Counted from the first letter of the stretch, positions 54,299 to 63,174 are shown. The stretch is DNA of 64,000 nt from Anaeromyxobacter soli (GCF_022808855.1 NZ_JAKZLF010000014.1:1-64000), one strand, 5' to 3'. The notes: generated by a model from the letters alone, not told the origin. Made by a program: numbers and translations.

Positions 54299-54643
54299 GT
54301 GAAGCTACCCAAGGCGGCGCGCCTGCGCCGCCGCCGCGAATTCCTCCTCGTCCAGCAGCGCGGTACGCGGCTCTACGCCGGAGACGTGCTCGTCCTGTCG
54401 CTCGACTCCGGCGGAGCCCGGCCGCGCATCGGGATCACGGTGTCGTCCAAGATCGCGAACGCGGTCGAGCGCAACCGGGTGAAGCGCTGGGTGCGGGAGG
54501 AGTTCCGCGCGATGCAGGGTGATCTGCCCGCGGTGGATTTCGTCGTGATCGCTCGCGCGGGCGCGCTCGCCGCGGGTAGGGACGGGATCCGCCTCGCGCT
54601 CGCGGCCGCGCGGACGCGGCTCGCCCCGAGGGGGAGCGCGTGA
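54299..54643 (+). CDS. rnpA: Ribonuclease P protein component
   Basis: 114-residue basic protein that binds RNase P RNA for tRNA 5' maturation. The RNR motif is [15 protein letters not shown], and the N-terminal [18 protein letters not shown] fits the family. GTG start 8 bases after rpmH; its stop overlaps the yidD start. Confidence 0.96.
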   Translation: MKLPKAARLRRRREFLLVQQRGTRLYAGDVLVLSLDSGGARPRIGITVSSKIANAVERNRVKRWVREEFRAMQGDLPAVDFVVIARAGALAAGRDGIRLALAAARTRLAPRGSA

Positions 54644-54864
54644 TCCGGGGCGCCCTCGTGCTCCTCGTGCGCCTCTACCAGCGGCTCGTGTCGCCGCTGC
54701 TTCCGCCCGCCTGCCGCTTCTATCCGAGCTGCTCCGCCTACGCGGTGACGGCCCTCGAGCGCCACGGCGCGCTCAAGGGGTCGGCGCTCGCGGCGCGGCG
54801 GCTTCTCAAGTGCCATCCCTTCCATCCCGGCGGCATCGATCCGGTGCCGGAGTCCGAGAGGTAA
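54640..54864 (+). CDS. yidD: Membrane protein insertion efficiency factor YidD
   Basis: 74-residue protein with the conserved [19 protein letters not shown] and [13 protein letters not shown]. Its GTG overlaps the rnpA stop by four bases. It assists YidC, encoded next. Confidence 0.96.
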   Translation: MIRGALVLLVRLYQRLVSPLLPPACRFYPSCSAYAVTALERHGALKGSALAARRLLKCHPFHPGGIDPVPESER

Positions 54865-54866
54865 CC

Positions 54867-56510
54867 TTGGGTCCCGAGAACCGTCGTGTCCTCATCGCCA
54901 CCGTCCTCTCCGTGGCGGTCCTCATCGTCTGGCAGTTCGTCTTCCCCTCCCCGAAGCCGAAGCCCGGCGCGCAGAAGCGTCCCGAGGCGGCCCAGACCGC
55001 GCCGGCGGCGCCCGCCCCGGCTGCCCCTGCCCCGGTGGCGCCTGCGGCGCCTGCCGTCCCGGAGAACACCCCCGAGGAGCTCGTGAAGCTCGCGGGCGAC
55101 GGCTTCGAGGCGGTGCTCACGAGCCACGGCGGCGCGCTCAAGGAGGTCGTGCTCGAGGGCGAGAAGTACCGCCGCGACCACGAGGGGAAGCCGGTGCAGA
55201 TCGACCTCGTGCGGGTGGCGAAGGATCAGCCCTACCCGCTCGCGGTCGTGGCCTCGCCGGAGCTGGGCGGCGCGCAGGACGCCGCGAGCGATCCGTCGGC
55301 GCGCGCGCCGATGCGGGTGGTCGCGAAGGACGCGCGCTCGGTGACCTTCGAGGGCCGCGCCGGCAACGCCACCGTCCGGAAGACCTTCCGCCTCACCGGC
55401 AAGTTCCACGAGCTCGCCCTCGATCTCGAGGTCCAGGGCGCCGCCGCGCCGGGCGCGGGGATCGTCGTCCTCTACCCCGGCTACATGCCGCCCAAGACGA
55501 AGTCCGGCGGCTTCTTCTCCGGGCCGCCGGTCGAGTTCATCCGCCCGGTGTGCCGCGCGGCGGACACGACCGAGCGCTTCAAGGTCGACGGCGACCAGGC
55601 CATCGAGAAGGTGGAGGGCACGGCGGCCTGGGTCGGGCTCGACCAGGGCTACTTCGTCTCGGCGATCTTCCCCGCCGAGCCGGCCGGGAGCTGCGTCTTC
55701 GCGAAGGGCACGGAGAAGGGCAGCGCGCTCGCCGCGCTCCGCCTGCCGTACGAGGGCGGCTCCCGCAAGTACGCGCTCACCGTGTACTCCGGCCCGAAGG
55801 ACCTCGATCACCTGCGCGCCTACGGCCGCAACTTCGAGAGCGCCATCGACTACGGCACGATGGCCCGCCCGTTCGCGTTCTTCGCCCGCCTGCTCCTCTA
55901 TGTGATGCGCTGGTTCGAGCGGCTGGTGGGGAACTGGGGCGTCGCGATCATCCTCCTCACGCTGCTCGTGAAGCTCCTGCTCTACCCGCTCACCGCGAAG
56001 TCGATGCAGTCGATGAACGAGATGCGGAAGCTGCAGCCGGAGATCGAGAAGCTCAAGGCCAAGCACGGCAACGACCGCGAGAAGCTGAACCTCGCGACGA
56101 TGCAGCTCTACCAGCAGCACAAGGTGAACCCGCTCGGCGGCTGCCTGCCGATGCTCATCCAGCTGCCGATCTGGTTCGCCCTCTACGCGACGCTGCAGAC
56201 CTCGGTCGAGCTCTACCGCGAGCCGTTCCTCTGGATCCACGACCTCACGATCAAGGACCCGTTCTTCGTCCTGCCGATCGCGATGGGCCTCTCGCAGTTC
56301 ATCATGCAGCGCCTGTCGCCCCAGCCCGCCGACAACGCGCAGGCGAAGATGATGCTCTACTTCATGCCCGGCTTCTTCACGTTCCTCATGCTGAGCGTGC
56401 CGGCGGGCCTCACCCTCTACATCTTCGTGAACAACCTCCTGTCCATCGCGCAGCAGCAGTGGATGATGCGGCGCATGCCGGCCGTGCCGGCGCCCGCGAA
56501 GGCCAAGTAG
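54867..56510 (+). CDS. yidC: Membrane protein insertase YidC
   Basis: 547-residue insertase. TM1 is near residues 7-24 (VLIATVLSVAVLIVWQFVF), followed by a Pro/Ala linker, the large periplasmic beta domain, and five C-terminal TMs including GNWGVAIILLTLLVKLLLYP and a hydrophilic coiled loop. The TTG at 54867 has GAGAGG upstream and follows the yidD stop by two bases. Confidence 0.96.
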   Translation: MGPENRRVLIATVLSVAVLIVWQFVFPSPKPKPGAQKRPEAAQTAPAAPAPAAPAPVAPAAPAVPENTPEELVKLAGDGFEAVLTSHGGALKEVVLEGEKYRRDHEGKPVQIDLVRVAKDQPYPLAVVASPELGGAQDAASDPSARAPMRVVAKDARSVTFEGRAGNATVRKTFRLTGKFHELALDLEVQGAAAPGAGIVVLYPGYMPPKTKSGGFFSGPPVEFIRPVCRAADTTERFKVDGDQAIEKVEGTAAWVGLDQGYFVSAIFPAEPAGSCVFAKGTEKGSALAALRLPYEGGSRKYALTVYSGPKDLDHLRAYGRNFESAIDYGTMARPFAFFARLLLYVMRWFERLVGNWGVAIILLTLLVKLLLYPLTAKSMQSMNEMRKLQPEIEKLKAKHGNDREKLNLATMQLYQQHKVNPLGGCLPMLIQLPIWFALYATLQTSVELYREPFLWIHDLTIKDPFFVLPIAMGLSQFIMQRLSPQPADNAQAKMMLYFMPGFFTFLMLSVPAGLTLYIFVNNLLSIAQQQWMMRRMPAVPAPAKAK

Positions 56511-56523
56511 TCCGGGGGGAGCC

Positions 56524-57027
56524 ATGGACGAGACCAAGGGAACCCCGAGCCCGCCGCCGGCCGAGGCGCCGGAGAAGGTCGCCCGGGCGCGGGAGTTCTG
56601 CACAGGGCTCCTCGAGCGGCTCGGCGCGGCGGTGGACGTCGAGGTGAAGGAGACGGCCGAGCAGATCGGCGTCGCCCTGAACCCGCGCGCCGGGAACGCC
56701 GTCGAGCTCTCCTCGGCGCTCGTCGAGGCGGTCCAGTACCTCGTGAACCGCGTGGTGAACCCGCGCTCCGAGGGGCGCAAGTGGGTGAACCTCGAGGTGG
56801 GCGGGTTCGCCCAGGAGGGCGATCCCGCGGTGAAGGCCATGGCGGAGCGGCTCGCCGCGGCCGCGATCCGCACCGGCAAGGTGCTCGCCGTGGCGCCCAT
56901 CAGCGCCCGCGAGCGCCGCCAGATCCACCTCGCCCTCGTCGAGCACGAGGGCGTCACCACCCGCAGCGAAGGCGAGGGCATCTTCCGCCAGCTGCTCGTG
57001 ATCCCGGGCGGGCGGGGCGAGCGGTAG
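56524..57027 (+). CDS. khpB: KhpB/Jag-like RNA-binding protein (KH-R3H)
   Basis: 167-residue protein with a KH region (about 25-95) and an R3H domain (about 105-165, with ISARERRQIHLALVEHEGV). The N-terminal Jag domain of longer homologues is missing. The KH GXXG loop is not recognisable: the segment reads NPRAGNAVELSSALVEAVQYL where most homologues have a GKRG-like loop. Position after yidC fits KhpB. The small gene at 57027 overlaps its stop. Confidence 0.85.
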   Translation: MDETKGTPSPPPAEAPEKVARAREFCTGLLERLGAAVDVEVKETAEQIGVALNPRAGNAVELSSALVEAVQYLVNRVVNPRSEGRKWVNLEVGGFAQEGDPAVKAMAERLAAAAIRTGKVLAVAPISARERRQIHLALVEHEGVTTRSEGEGIFRQLLVIPGGRGER

Positions 57028-57248
57028 TGGCGCGTCCCCGCACGAAGGCGGAGCGGCTCTTCTCGGCCGCGGTGGTGCGGCGCTCGTTCGAGCTCCAGGA
57101 CCGCGAGTACGCCGCCGGGTTCCGCTTCGTGTACGAGGGCGTGCTGCGCGACCTCGAGCTCGACGACGCCGAGGTCGACGCCTACCTCGCGGAGCACCGG
57201 GGCGAGGTCGAGGCGGCCATCGGCCGGCGCGGCGCGAAGAAGAAGTAG
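57027..57248 (+). CDS. Small hypothetical protein between khpB and rsmG
   Basis: 73-residue charged protein ([20 protein letters not shown] ...) ending in a Lys tail. The GTG overlaps the khpB stop by one base and rsmG starts 7 bases after it, so it is translated within the operon. High predicted helicity with no motif I recognise. In most bacteria mnmE and mnmG lie here. Confidence 0.65.
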   Translation: MARPRTKAERLFSAAVVRRSFELQDREYAAGFRFVYEGVLRDLELDDAEVDAYLAEHRGEVEAAIGRRGAKKK

Positions 57249-57255
57249 CGACGCC

Positions 57256-57903
57256 ATGGACGCCGCCTTCCACGAGGCGCTGCGGCGCGGCATCGAGGCC
57301 TTCGGGCTGCCGGTCTCCGCCGAGGCGCTCCCCCGCCTCGAGCGCTTCGCCGACCGGCTCCTCGCCTGGAACCGGAAGGTGAACCTCACCACCATCACCG
57401 ATCCCGCCGAGGTCGCCGAGAAGCACCTCGTCGACAGCCTGCTCCTGCTCCCCCTCCTCGGCGGCGCGCGCACGCTCCTCGACGTGGGCGCCGGCGCGGG
57501 GCTGCCGGGCGTGCCGCTCGCCTGCGCGCGGCCGGAGCTCGAGGTCACCTGCTGCGACTCGGTGGCGAAGAAGGTCGCGTTCGTGAAGGCGGTCTCCGCG
57601 GAGCTCGACCTCGCGGTCCGCGCCTTCGCGGTCCGCGCCGACGGCGACCCCGAGCGGGAGAAGCTCCCGCGCGCCGAGGCGGTGGTCTCGCGCGCGCTCG
57701 CCGATCCCGAGCGCTGGGTGCCGCTCGGCGTCCGCTACCTCGCGCCGGGCGGGACGCTGTTCGCCATGCTCGGGCGCGACGCGGACGCGGCGGGGCTCGC
57801 CACCGTCGGCGAGGCGGCCGGCCTCACGCTCGTCGACGTCTCGCGCTTCGAGCTGCCGCTCTCGCGCTCCGCGCGCGCCATCGCGCGCTGGCGCGCGCAG
57901 TAG
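57256..57903 (+). CDS. rsmG: 16S rRNA (guanine527-N7) methyltransferase
   Basis: 215-residue SAM-dependent methyltransferase. [24 protein letters not shown] and the SAM-binding [16 protein letters not shown] are the family signatures; a late [12 protein letters not shown] fits too. ATG 57256. Confidence 0.96.
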   Translation: MDAAFHEALRRGIEAFGLPVSAEALPRLERFADRLLAWNRKVNLTTITDPAEVAEKHLVDSLLLLPLLGGARTLLDVGAGAGLPGVPLACARPELEVTCCDSVAKKVAFVKAVSAELDLAVRAFAVRADGDPEREKLPRAEAVVSRALADPERWVPLGVRYLAPGGTLFAMLGRDADAAGLATVGEAAGLTLVDVSRFELPLSRSARAIARWRAQ

Positions 57904-58109
57904 CGGCGCCGGCAAACACCCCGCGGGTCTCCTCCTCTTCGGCGGCGGCGCGGCGTGCCGCTCGGCCACCGCGCGCCGCTTCAGCCGCGGCGTCTCCTCC
58001 ACGGCGGAGATCCCGGTGGTCGCAGGTGGCGCGCGCGGCGGGTCGCGCGCCGGGCCTGCGCGCAGGCGCGTGCGCCGCATCCGGCGGCGGGGTGCGCTCC
58101 CGCGTCGTC

Positions 58110-58406
58110 TCAGGGAAGCGAGCGGATGACCTTCCCGTACTCTTCCTCGGTGAAGAGGCGATGGGTCTCGGTGCGCACGTAGCCGCGCGAGCCGATGGCG
58201 AGGACCATGCGCGCGACCGCCGCGTCGTCCGGGGCCTCGAGGATGAACAGCGTGTCGTGGGCGCTGCCGAGGATCGCGTAGAACTCCCGCACCTCACCGC
58301 CCATGGCGCGGACCGTCTGTTTCGCCGCCTCGACGCGCGCCGGGCTGTCCTTGATCTGCTGGATGCCCTGCGCGGTGAAGCTGAACTGCATCAGATACGA
58401 GGCCAT
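58110..58406 (-). CDS. GYD-domain protein
   Basis: 98-residue protein of the GYD family (small ferredoxin-like fold of unknown role): SYLMQFSFTAQGIQQIKDSP, GGEVREFYAILGSAHDTLFI, APDDAAVARMVLAIGSRG. Complete single domain. GGAGGG precedes the ATG. It is leftward, against the surrounding rightward genes. Confidence 0.85.
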   Translation of the reverse strand: MASYLMQFSFTAQGIQQIKDSPARVEAAKQTVRAMGGEVREFYAILGSAHDTLFILEAPDDAAVARMVLAIGSRGYVRTETHRLFTEEEYGKVIRSLP

Positions 58407-58719
58407 CGCACCCTCCGCTCTTCGCGGGCCCGAGCCCGCGAGCCGAAGCGTCCCGCGCGCGCGAGGTTCCGGCGCGTCGTCCGATGGGTCCCCTACGACG
58501 GGCGCTGCCTCCTCCGCGTCCGTGCGGACCCGCGATCAGCACGGCCGCAGGCGAGCAGCGCCGCGACGAGACACGCTCCGGCACGGAGCGGCGGGGTGAG
58601 GAGGAGCGCATGAGCGATCGCGCCGCCCCTCGCTCCAGGCGGTGGCGAGCGGGAGAAGGGGCGCGTCGCCGCCTGGCCGGTGGGAGGGGACCGGACGAGA
58701 GTCGCGGTCTTGCGATAGA
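58407..58719. other. 313-bp region without an intact gene
   Basis: No supported gene. The minus strand has a short lipoprotein-like hydrophobic stretch (AGACLVAALLACG) without a start or continuation, which may be a decayed gene. The right end begins an AT-richer patch (about 58710-58750), rare in this window. Confidence 0.4.
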
Positions 58720-58772
58720 TTACGGATGGTAAAACATCACGATGAGTGATACGTCGCGACCCGCCGTCCGGG

Positions 58773-58835
58773 CTCCGCCTGGTCGCGACGGACGGGCACC
58801 GCTTCCCGCTCGCCGAGCGCGTCCCGACCAGGCTG
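58773..58835 (+). pseudogene. Fragment of a second dnaN (beta clamp)
   Basis: The plus strand encodes LRLVATDGHRFPLAERVPT. This matches the most conserved segment of DnaN; the intact clamp in this window has LRLVATDGHRLSLSERPSS. The similarity stops abruptly on both sides and the whole fragment is about 20 codons. It abuts a truncated protease-like gene at 58855. Confidence 0.7.
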
Positions 58836-58854
58836 GACCGCGAGCGTCCGCGCC

Positions 58855-59247
58855 CACGGCGAAGAAGATGGCGGGGTTCGTGGCGAGCTCGAACACGAAG
58901 CTGTTCGGCTTCACCACGAGGTAGACGGTCGCGCGCAGCCGGGCGCCGGTGGGGAGATTCCGGCGCGCTCGCTCTGCGGCCGCCTGGAGATCCGCCTGCT
59001 GCCATGCTGCGAAGCACCGCTGGAGCGCGGCCCGCCGGTCGAGCAGCGCATCGGACGTGACGAACGCGCGGAACTCGGCGTCGGTGAACGCTCGCTTCAT
59101 CTCCGTCTCGCGCCGCTCGAGGCGGACGTAGGCGTCCGTCGCGTAGAGCCGCGCAAGGTCGGCGTCGGTCGGTGGCCGGCCCTCGGCGCGCCGGGCCAGG
59201 AGGTCGAGCACCGCGGACGCCTCGGTCGAGTCGACGCGGACGTCCAC
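58855..59247 (-). pseudogene. 5' part of a broken DUF5700-like putative Zn-protease gene
   Basis: About 131 codons from GTG 59247: LLARRAEGRPPTDADLARLY, RAFTDAEFRAFV, NSFVFELATNPAIFFAV. This resembles the N-terminal half of DUF5700-type putative Zn-proteases, whose HExxH motif would follow. Here the match ends at 58855 where the dnaN-like fragment begins; the open frame runs on to 58720 with unrelated, low-complexity sequence. The family assignment is from memory and tentative. Confidence 0.55.
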
Positions 59248-59357
59248 TCCGCTCGGGAGGAAGCGAGAGCGACGGCGTGAACAGTCGCGAGCATGGCTCT
59301 CCAGGAGTTCCGTTCACGAGTTGAACGCCGTCGGGCGTGAGTCACCACGGACCGCGA

Positions 59358-59373
59358 TGTTCCACGTGGAACG
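59358..59373. other. parS site 1
   Basis: TGTTCCACGTGGAACG: 16-base parS-like palindrome, close to the consensus TGTTTCACGTGAAACA bound by ParB. Confidence 0.9.
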
Positions 59374-59527
59374 CCGCCTCGCGGCGCCGCAGGCTCGCGC
59401 TCTCCTGACGGCTGGGTCCAAGCGGGTTCGCGCGCCGCCGCGCTTCGGCGGATCTCGGGCGGCGGCGCGGAAGCGCCCAGCGGCCGGCACTGACTCCTGG
59501 GCGGGCGGTCGGTAGCAACGTCCAGAA

Positions 59528-59697
59528 GACGTGAACGATGCACCAAGGGTCGTCGTCGACGCCGAGGCGCTCGGCGCGGTTCAGACGGGTGGCGGAAGCG
59601 CGAGGAGGGGCCCGACGCCCGGGGCACCTCAGGTCGGCCCCCACTCACGCGCCGCGAACGTCCTGCGTTCCACGTGGAACGCTGGTGGTGGGCGTGG
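59528..59697 (+). repeat. Imperfect duplication, copy A (contains parS site 2)
   Basis: Two conserved blocks: 59528-59563 (starts GACGTGAACGATGCACC) and 59639-59697 (starts CCCCACTCACGCGCCGCGAA and runs through the parS site into GCTGGTGG). The DNA between the blocks is 75 bases here and 36 in copy B. Confidence 0.7.
59666..59681. other. parS site 2
   Basis: CGTTCCACGTGGAACG, a perfect 16-base palindrome inside duplication copy A. Confidence 0.9.
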
Positions 59698-59912
59698 TCG
59701 TGGCGGAGGGAATGCCGTCTACGCCGCAGGTCGCTCCCCCCATCCGACGCGCCGCGCGAGCGTTTGGCCGGGGTGCTGGCGCGCGTGGGGCTTGGAATGT
59801 TCCGAGGTCACGCACCATGGCGCGGCGGTCCGTTCGGAATGTGCGCAGGAGGACCGCGGGAGCGGCTCGGAGCGCCCTGGCGCAAGCGCGGGCTCATGGG
59901 CGGTCGTTCCCG

Positions 59913-60047
59913 GACGTGGACGATGCACGATGGGCGTCGTCGACACCTGTGCGGTCGGCGCAGCTCACGGGCGCCGAACCTCGCCCCACTCACGCGCAGC
60001 GAATCGGCGTCCTGCTGTTCCACGTGGAACGCTGGTGGAAGGCGTGG
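59913..60047 (+). repeat. Imperfect duplication, copy B (contains parS site 3)
   Basis: Matches copy A in 59913-59947 (GACGTGGACGATGCACG) and 59984-60047 (CCCCACTCACGCGCAGCGAA through the parS site to GCTGGTGG and GGCGTGG). Offset from copy A is about 350-385 bases. Confidence 0.7.
60016..60031. other. parS site 3
   Basis: TGTTCCACGTGGAACG, identical to site 1, inside duplication copy B. Confidence 0.9.
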
Positions 60048-60520
60048 CGCTCGCGAGAGACGGGACTCGATCCACGCCGCGATTCGGTTCGACCGCGGCG
60101 CGCGAGGATGCCGGGAGTTCTGGCGCTGGGGGATCTGCGCTGAGGACCGGCCGCTCGACGGGCCTCGGGCCCTCGGCAGGGCACGCCCGAGCTTTCGCGT
60201 TCGCGGGTGGCATGCGCATCGTCCGCGCCCGAGGCGTCATGGAGGGCCGAGCGCGGCCTGACGGCGACGCATCACCATCCGCTCGCGGCTCGGCTGCCCG
60301 TAGCTCCTGCCTCCTCCCCCGCCGTCGCGGTGCAACCCCACCCTTCCGCCCACCTCCCCGTCCGAACCCTTCTTCGCGGGCCCGCCGAGGCCCCTCCGCG
60401 CCCGCAGACGGGGAACTCCGCCTCGCCTCGCCCGCCAGCGACGAGGACCACGGGAACGGTGCTGGACGAGGGTTACCCACTGGCCTCGCCCGCCCGCGGG
60501 AAGCGGTCTCCCGCTGGCGA

Positions 60521-60536
60521 TGTTCCACGTGAAACG
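60521..60536. other. parS site 4
   Basis: TGTTCCACGTGAAACG; the right arm carries the canonical GTGAAAC. Confidence 0.9.
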
Positions 60537-60577
60537 TCGTGCCCGGCCGAGCGGCTGCCGCTGCCCTCCCGGACCGA

Positions 60578-60593
60578 CGTTCCACGTGGAACA
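60578..60593. other. parS site 5
   Basis: CGTTCCACGTGGAACA, 57 bases after site 4 and about 190 bases before the parA start. Confidence 0.9.
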
Positions 60594-60782
60594 GCACGAG
60601 AAGCGAGGGCGACGATGGGCGGAAAGCGGAGGCGCCGGAGGCGTTCGGACGCCGCGTCGTGTCAGATCGATCGGGCAAAGTGCGCGCCGGCGCGGCCAGG
60701 GGGTCGCGCGAAACAACCGAGAGGTCCCGAGTTGGCGAACACGACGGAAGGGGCGCGCGCCCCGCAGACGGATGCTCAGGCC

Positions 60783-61562
60783 ATGGCCCGGATCCTCACC
60801 ATCGCGAACCAGAAGGGCGGCGTCGGCAAGACCACGACGGCCGTGAACCTCGCCGCCTCGCTCGCCGCCGCAGAGCGGCGCACCCTCCTCGTGGACGTCG
60901 ATCCCCAGGGGAACGCCGGCAGCGCCCTCGGCATCCGGCGTGACGAGTCGGAGTGCTCCATCTACGAGGTGCTCGTGGACGGCGTGCCGATGGCGAGTGC
61001 CGTTCGCAAGACGGAGCTCAAGTTCCTCGACCTCGTCCCGGCCTCCCGGCACCTCGTGGGCGCCGAGCTCGAGCTCGCGGAGCTGGAGTCGCGGGAGTCG
61101 CGCCTCAAGCGCGCGGTGGACGAGGTCGCGGGCTCGTACGAGTACGTGGTGATCGACTGCCCGCCGTCGCTCGGGCTCCTCACGCTCAACGGGCTCGTCG
61201 CGGCCCAGGGCGTCGTCATCCCTCTCCAGTGCGAGTACTACGCGCTCGAGGGGCTCGCCGACGTGCTGAAGACGATCGAGCTCGTCCGCTCGAGCGCGAA
61301 CCCGGCGCTCACCGTGGACGGCATCGTCCTCACCATGTTCTCGCCCAACAACCTCTCCAACCAGGTGGCGGAGGAGATCCGCCGCACGTTCTCGGACCAG
61401 GTCTTCAAGACCGTCATCCCGCGCAACGTGCGGCTCTCCGAGGCGCCCAGCCACGGCAAGCCCATCCTGCTCTACGACGTGACCTCGAAGGGCTGCCAGA
61501 GCTACCTCGAGCTCGCGCGCGAGGTGACGGGGCGCTTCAGCCAGCTCGGAGGTGTCGCGTGA
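60783..61562 (+). CDS. parA: Chromosome-partitioning ATPase ParA
   Basis: 259-residue deviant-Walker ATPase that moves ParB-parS complexes. P-loop ANQKGGVGKTTTAVNLAASL with the signature Lys, LLVDVDPQGNAGSALG, VIDCPPSLGLLTLNGL and the PRNVRLSEAPSHGKPI end are typical of Soj/ParA. ATG 60783 is chosen as it starts at the conserved MARILTIAN; TTG 60732 in frame has a better ribosome-binding site and would add 17 residues. Its stop overlaps the parB start (GTGA). Confidence 0.97.
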   Translation: MARILTIANQKGGVGKTTTAVNLAASLAAAERRTLLVDVDPQGNAGSALGIRRDESECSIYEVLVDGVPMASAVRKTELKFLDLVPASRHLVGAELELAELESRESRLKRAVDEVAGSYEYVVIDCPPSLGLLTLNGLVAAQGVVIPLQCEYYALEGLADVLKTIELVRSSANPALTVDGIVLTMFSPNNLSNQVAEEIRRTFSDQVFKTVIPRNVRLSEAPSHGKPILLYDVTSKGCQSYLELAREVTGRFSQLGGVA

Positions 61563-62461
61563 GCCTCGCCGACAAGCGCCGCCCCGCCCTCGGCCGCGGC
61601 ATGGCCGCCCTGCTCTCGAACGCGCCGCCCCCGGCGAGCGTCGCGCCCGCCGCGGCGCCGGCCGGAGCGGCGGTGGCGCCCGGGCGCGGGCTCCTCGCGC
61701 TGCCCCTCGAGGCGATCGAGCGGAACCCGGACCAGCCGCGCAAGCGCTTCGACGAGGCGAAGCTCGAGGAGCTCGCCGCCTCCATCCGCGAGCACGGCGT
61801 GGTCGAGCCGATCCTCGTGCGCAAGGAGGGCGGCAAGTACCGCATCGTCGCGGGCGAGCGGCGCTGGCGCGCCTCGCAGCGCGCAGGGATCCGCGAGATC
61901 CCCGCCATCGTCCGCGAGACGAGCGACCGCGAGGCCTTCGAGATCGCGCTCATCGAGAACCTCCAGCGCGCCGACCTGAACGCGATCGAGGAGGCCGAGG
62001 CCTACGAGGTGCTCGCGAGCGATCACGGCCTCAAGCAGGACGAGATCGCGAAGCGCGTCGGCAAGGAGCGCTCCACCGTGGCGAACGCCCTGCGCCTCCT
62101 GAAGCTCCCCGAGGAGGTGCGCGACTCGGTCCGACAGGGTCAGCTCGACATGGGCCACGCCCGCGCGCTGCTCGCCATCGACGACGCCGAGGCCATCAAG
62201 CGGGCGGCCCAAAAGGCCATCCGCGAGGGGCTCTCCGTCCGGGCGACCGAGGCGCTCGTCCGCTCGCTCGGGCGGAAGGAAAGCGACCGTCCCTCCGGCG
62301 GTTCCGAGAGCCCGGCCGTCAAGGCGCTGGGCCAGCGCCTGCAGCGCCGGCTGGGGGCCAGGTGTAGGGTCGTGCCCAAGTCTGCAGTCGCGGGGCGCCT
62401 GGAGATTGAATACTCCTCCCTCGACGAGCTGGATGGAATACTCGGGAAGATTGGAGCGTAG
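61559..62461 (+). CDS. parB: Chromosome-partitioning protein ParB
   Basis: 300-residue CTPase clamp that loads at parS. RRPALGRGMAALL at the start, the CTP-binding NPDQPRKRFDEAKLEELAAS with GERRWRASQRAG and ENLQRADLNAIEEAEAY, a central HTH (KQDEIAKRVGKERSTVANALRLL), and the C-terminal dimer domain with LEIEYSSLDELDGIL. Cognate sites lie upstream of parA. Confidence 0.97.
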   Translation: MSLADKRRPALGRGMAALLSNAPPPASVAPAAAPAGAAVAPGRGLLALPLEAIERNPDQPRKRFDEAKLEELAASIREHGVVEPILVRKEGGKYRIVAGERRWRASQRAGIREIPAIVRETSDREAFEIALIENLQRADLNAIEEAEAYEVLASDHGLKQDEIAKRVGKERSTVANALRLLKLPEEVRDSVRQGQLDMGHARALLAIDDAEAIKRAAQKAIREGLSVRATEALVRSLGRKESDRPSGGSESPAVKALGQRLQRRLGARCRVVPKSAVAGRLEIEYSSLDELDGILGKIGA

Positions 62462-62527
62462 TTCCCTGTACCGCCGCCCGAGGGGGCGGCAGCCCCGATG
62501 TTCGGGGAGCAACCACAGCGAGGACGG

Positions 62528-63061
62528 ATGTCCTTCTGGACAAAGCTGCGGGAGGAGGCGACGTCGCCGGCGGTCGGCGCGGACGCACCCGGAGCGCCCA
62601 CGCCCGCGAAGTCACTCAACGAGGAGCCGAGAAACATGGCCATGCTGAAGCGCGATGAGCTGTCGTCCGTCCCCACCCCCACCGGCGACCTCAACGCCCT
62701 GCTCGGGCGCGGGTCCGAGTTCGAGGGCAAGCTCACCTTCGAGGGCACCGTCCGCATCGACGGCAAGTTCACCGGGACGATCGTGACGAACGACGTGCTC
62801 GTCGTGGGCGAGGGCGCGAAGGTCAACGCCGAGATCACCTGCGGCACGATCATCGTGCACGGGGAGATCAACGGGAACGTTCGGGCCAAGAGCGCGATCG
62901 AGCTGCACCACCCGGCGCGCATGCGCGGCAACATCGAGTCGCCGTCCCTCATGATCGAGAAGGGCGTGATCTTCGAGGGCCAGACGAAGATGGAGGGCGT
63001 GGAGAAGGGCGGCGCGAAGCCGGCCACCGCTCCCGGCCCCGTCGCCGCCGTGAAGTCGTAG
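62528..63061 (+). CDS. Bactofilin (BacM-like)
   Basis: 177-residue polymer-forming cytoskeletal protein. The core is a series of right-handed beta-helix turns (about 70-155): GSEFEGKLTFEGTVRIDGKF, VVGEGAKVNAEI, IIVHGEINGNVRA, MRGNIESPSLMIEKG. It has an ~60-residue N-terminal tail and a Pro/Ala C-terminus. The same parA-parB-bacM order is known from Myxococcus xanthus, where bactofilins shape cells and help position ParABS. GAGGAC precedes ATG 62528. Confidence 0.93.
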   Translation: MSFWTKLREEATSPAVGADAPGAPTPAKSLNEEPRNMAMLKRDELSSVPTPTGDLNALLGRGSEFEGKLTFEGTVRIDGKFTGTIVTNDVLVVGEGAKVNAEITCGTIIVHGEINGNVRAKSAIELHHPARMRGNIESPSLMIEKGVIFEGQTKMEGVEKGGAKPATAPGPVAAVKS

Positions 63062-63086
63062 CGCTCCCGGACGCACTCCAGCCGTA

Positions 63087-63136
63087 GAGACGAAGAGAGC
63101 GGGCTCCGGGAGAACCGGGCCCGCTCTTCTCGTCTC
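63087..63136. terminator. Bidirectional terminator between bacM and hsp20
   Basis: A long stem: AGAGCGGGC (63096-63104) with GCCCGCTCT (63119-63127), extended inward by CCGG/CCGG and outward by GAGACGA/TCGTCTC. It serves convergent genes and ends in TTCTCGTCTC on the plus strand. Confidence 0.8.
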
Positions 63137-63174
63137 GGCGCGCGCGGCCGCCGAGCCTTCGCCTCGCCGCGGCG

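Larger units (their letters stand above)
59248..60782. other. 1.5-kb parS-bearing region without supported genes
   Basis: Several open frames exist on both strands but none has protein-like composition or a recognisable domain. It holds five parS-like sites and an imperfect duplication (listed separately). It probably is the centromere-like loading zone upstream of parA. Confidence 0.7.

Noticed and set aside
58710-58750. AT-rich patch as an origin unwinding element
   Set aside because: It is short, lacks DnaA boxes nearby, and coincides with a rearrangement boundary.
59248-60782. Several 60-330-codon open frames in the parS region
   Set aside because: They run through the palindromes and the duplication, differ in frame between the two copies, and have no protein-like composition.
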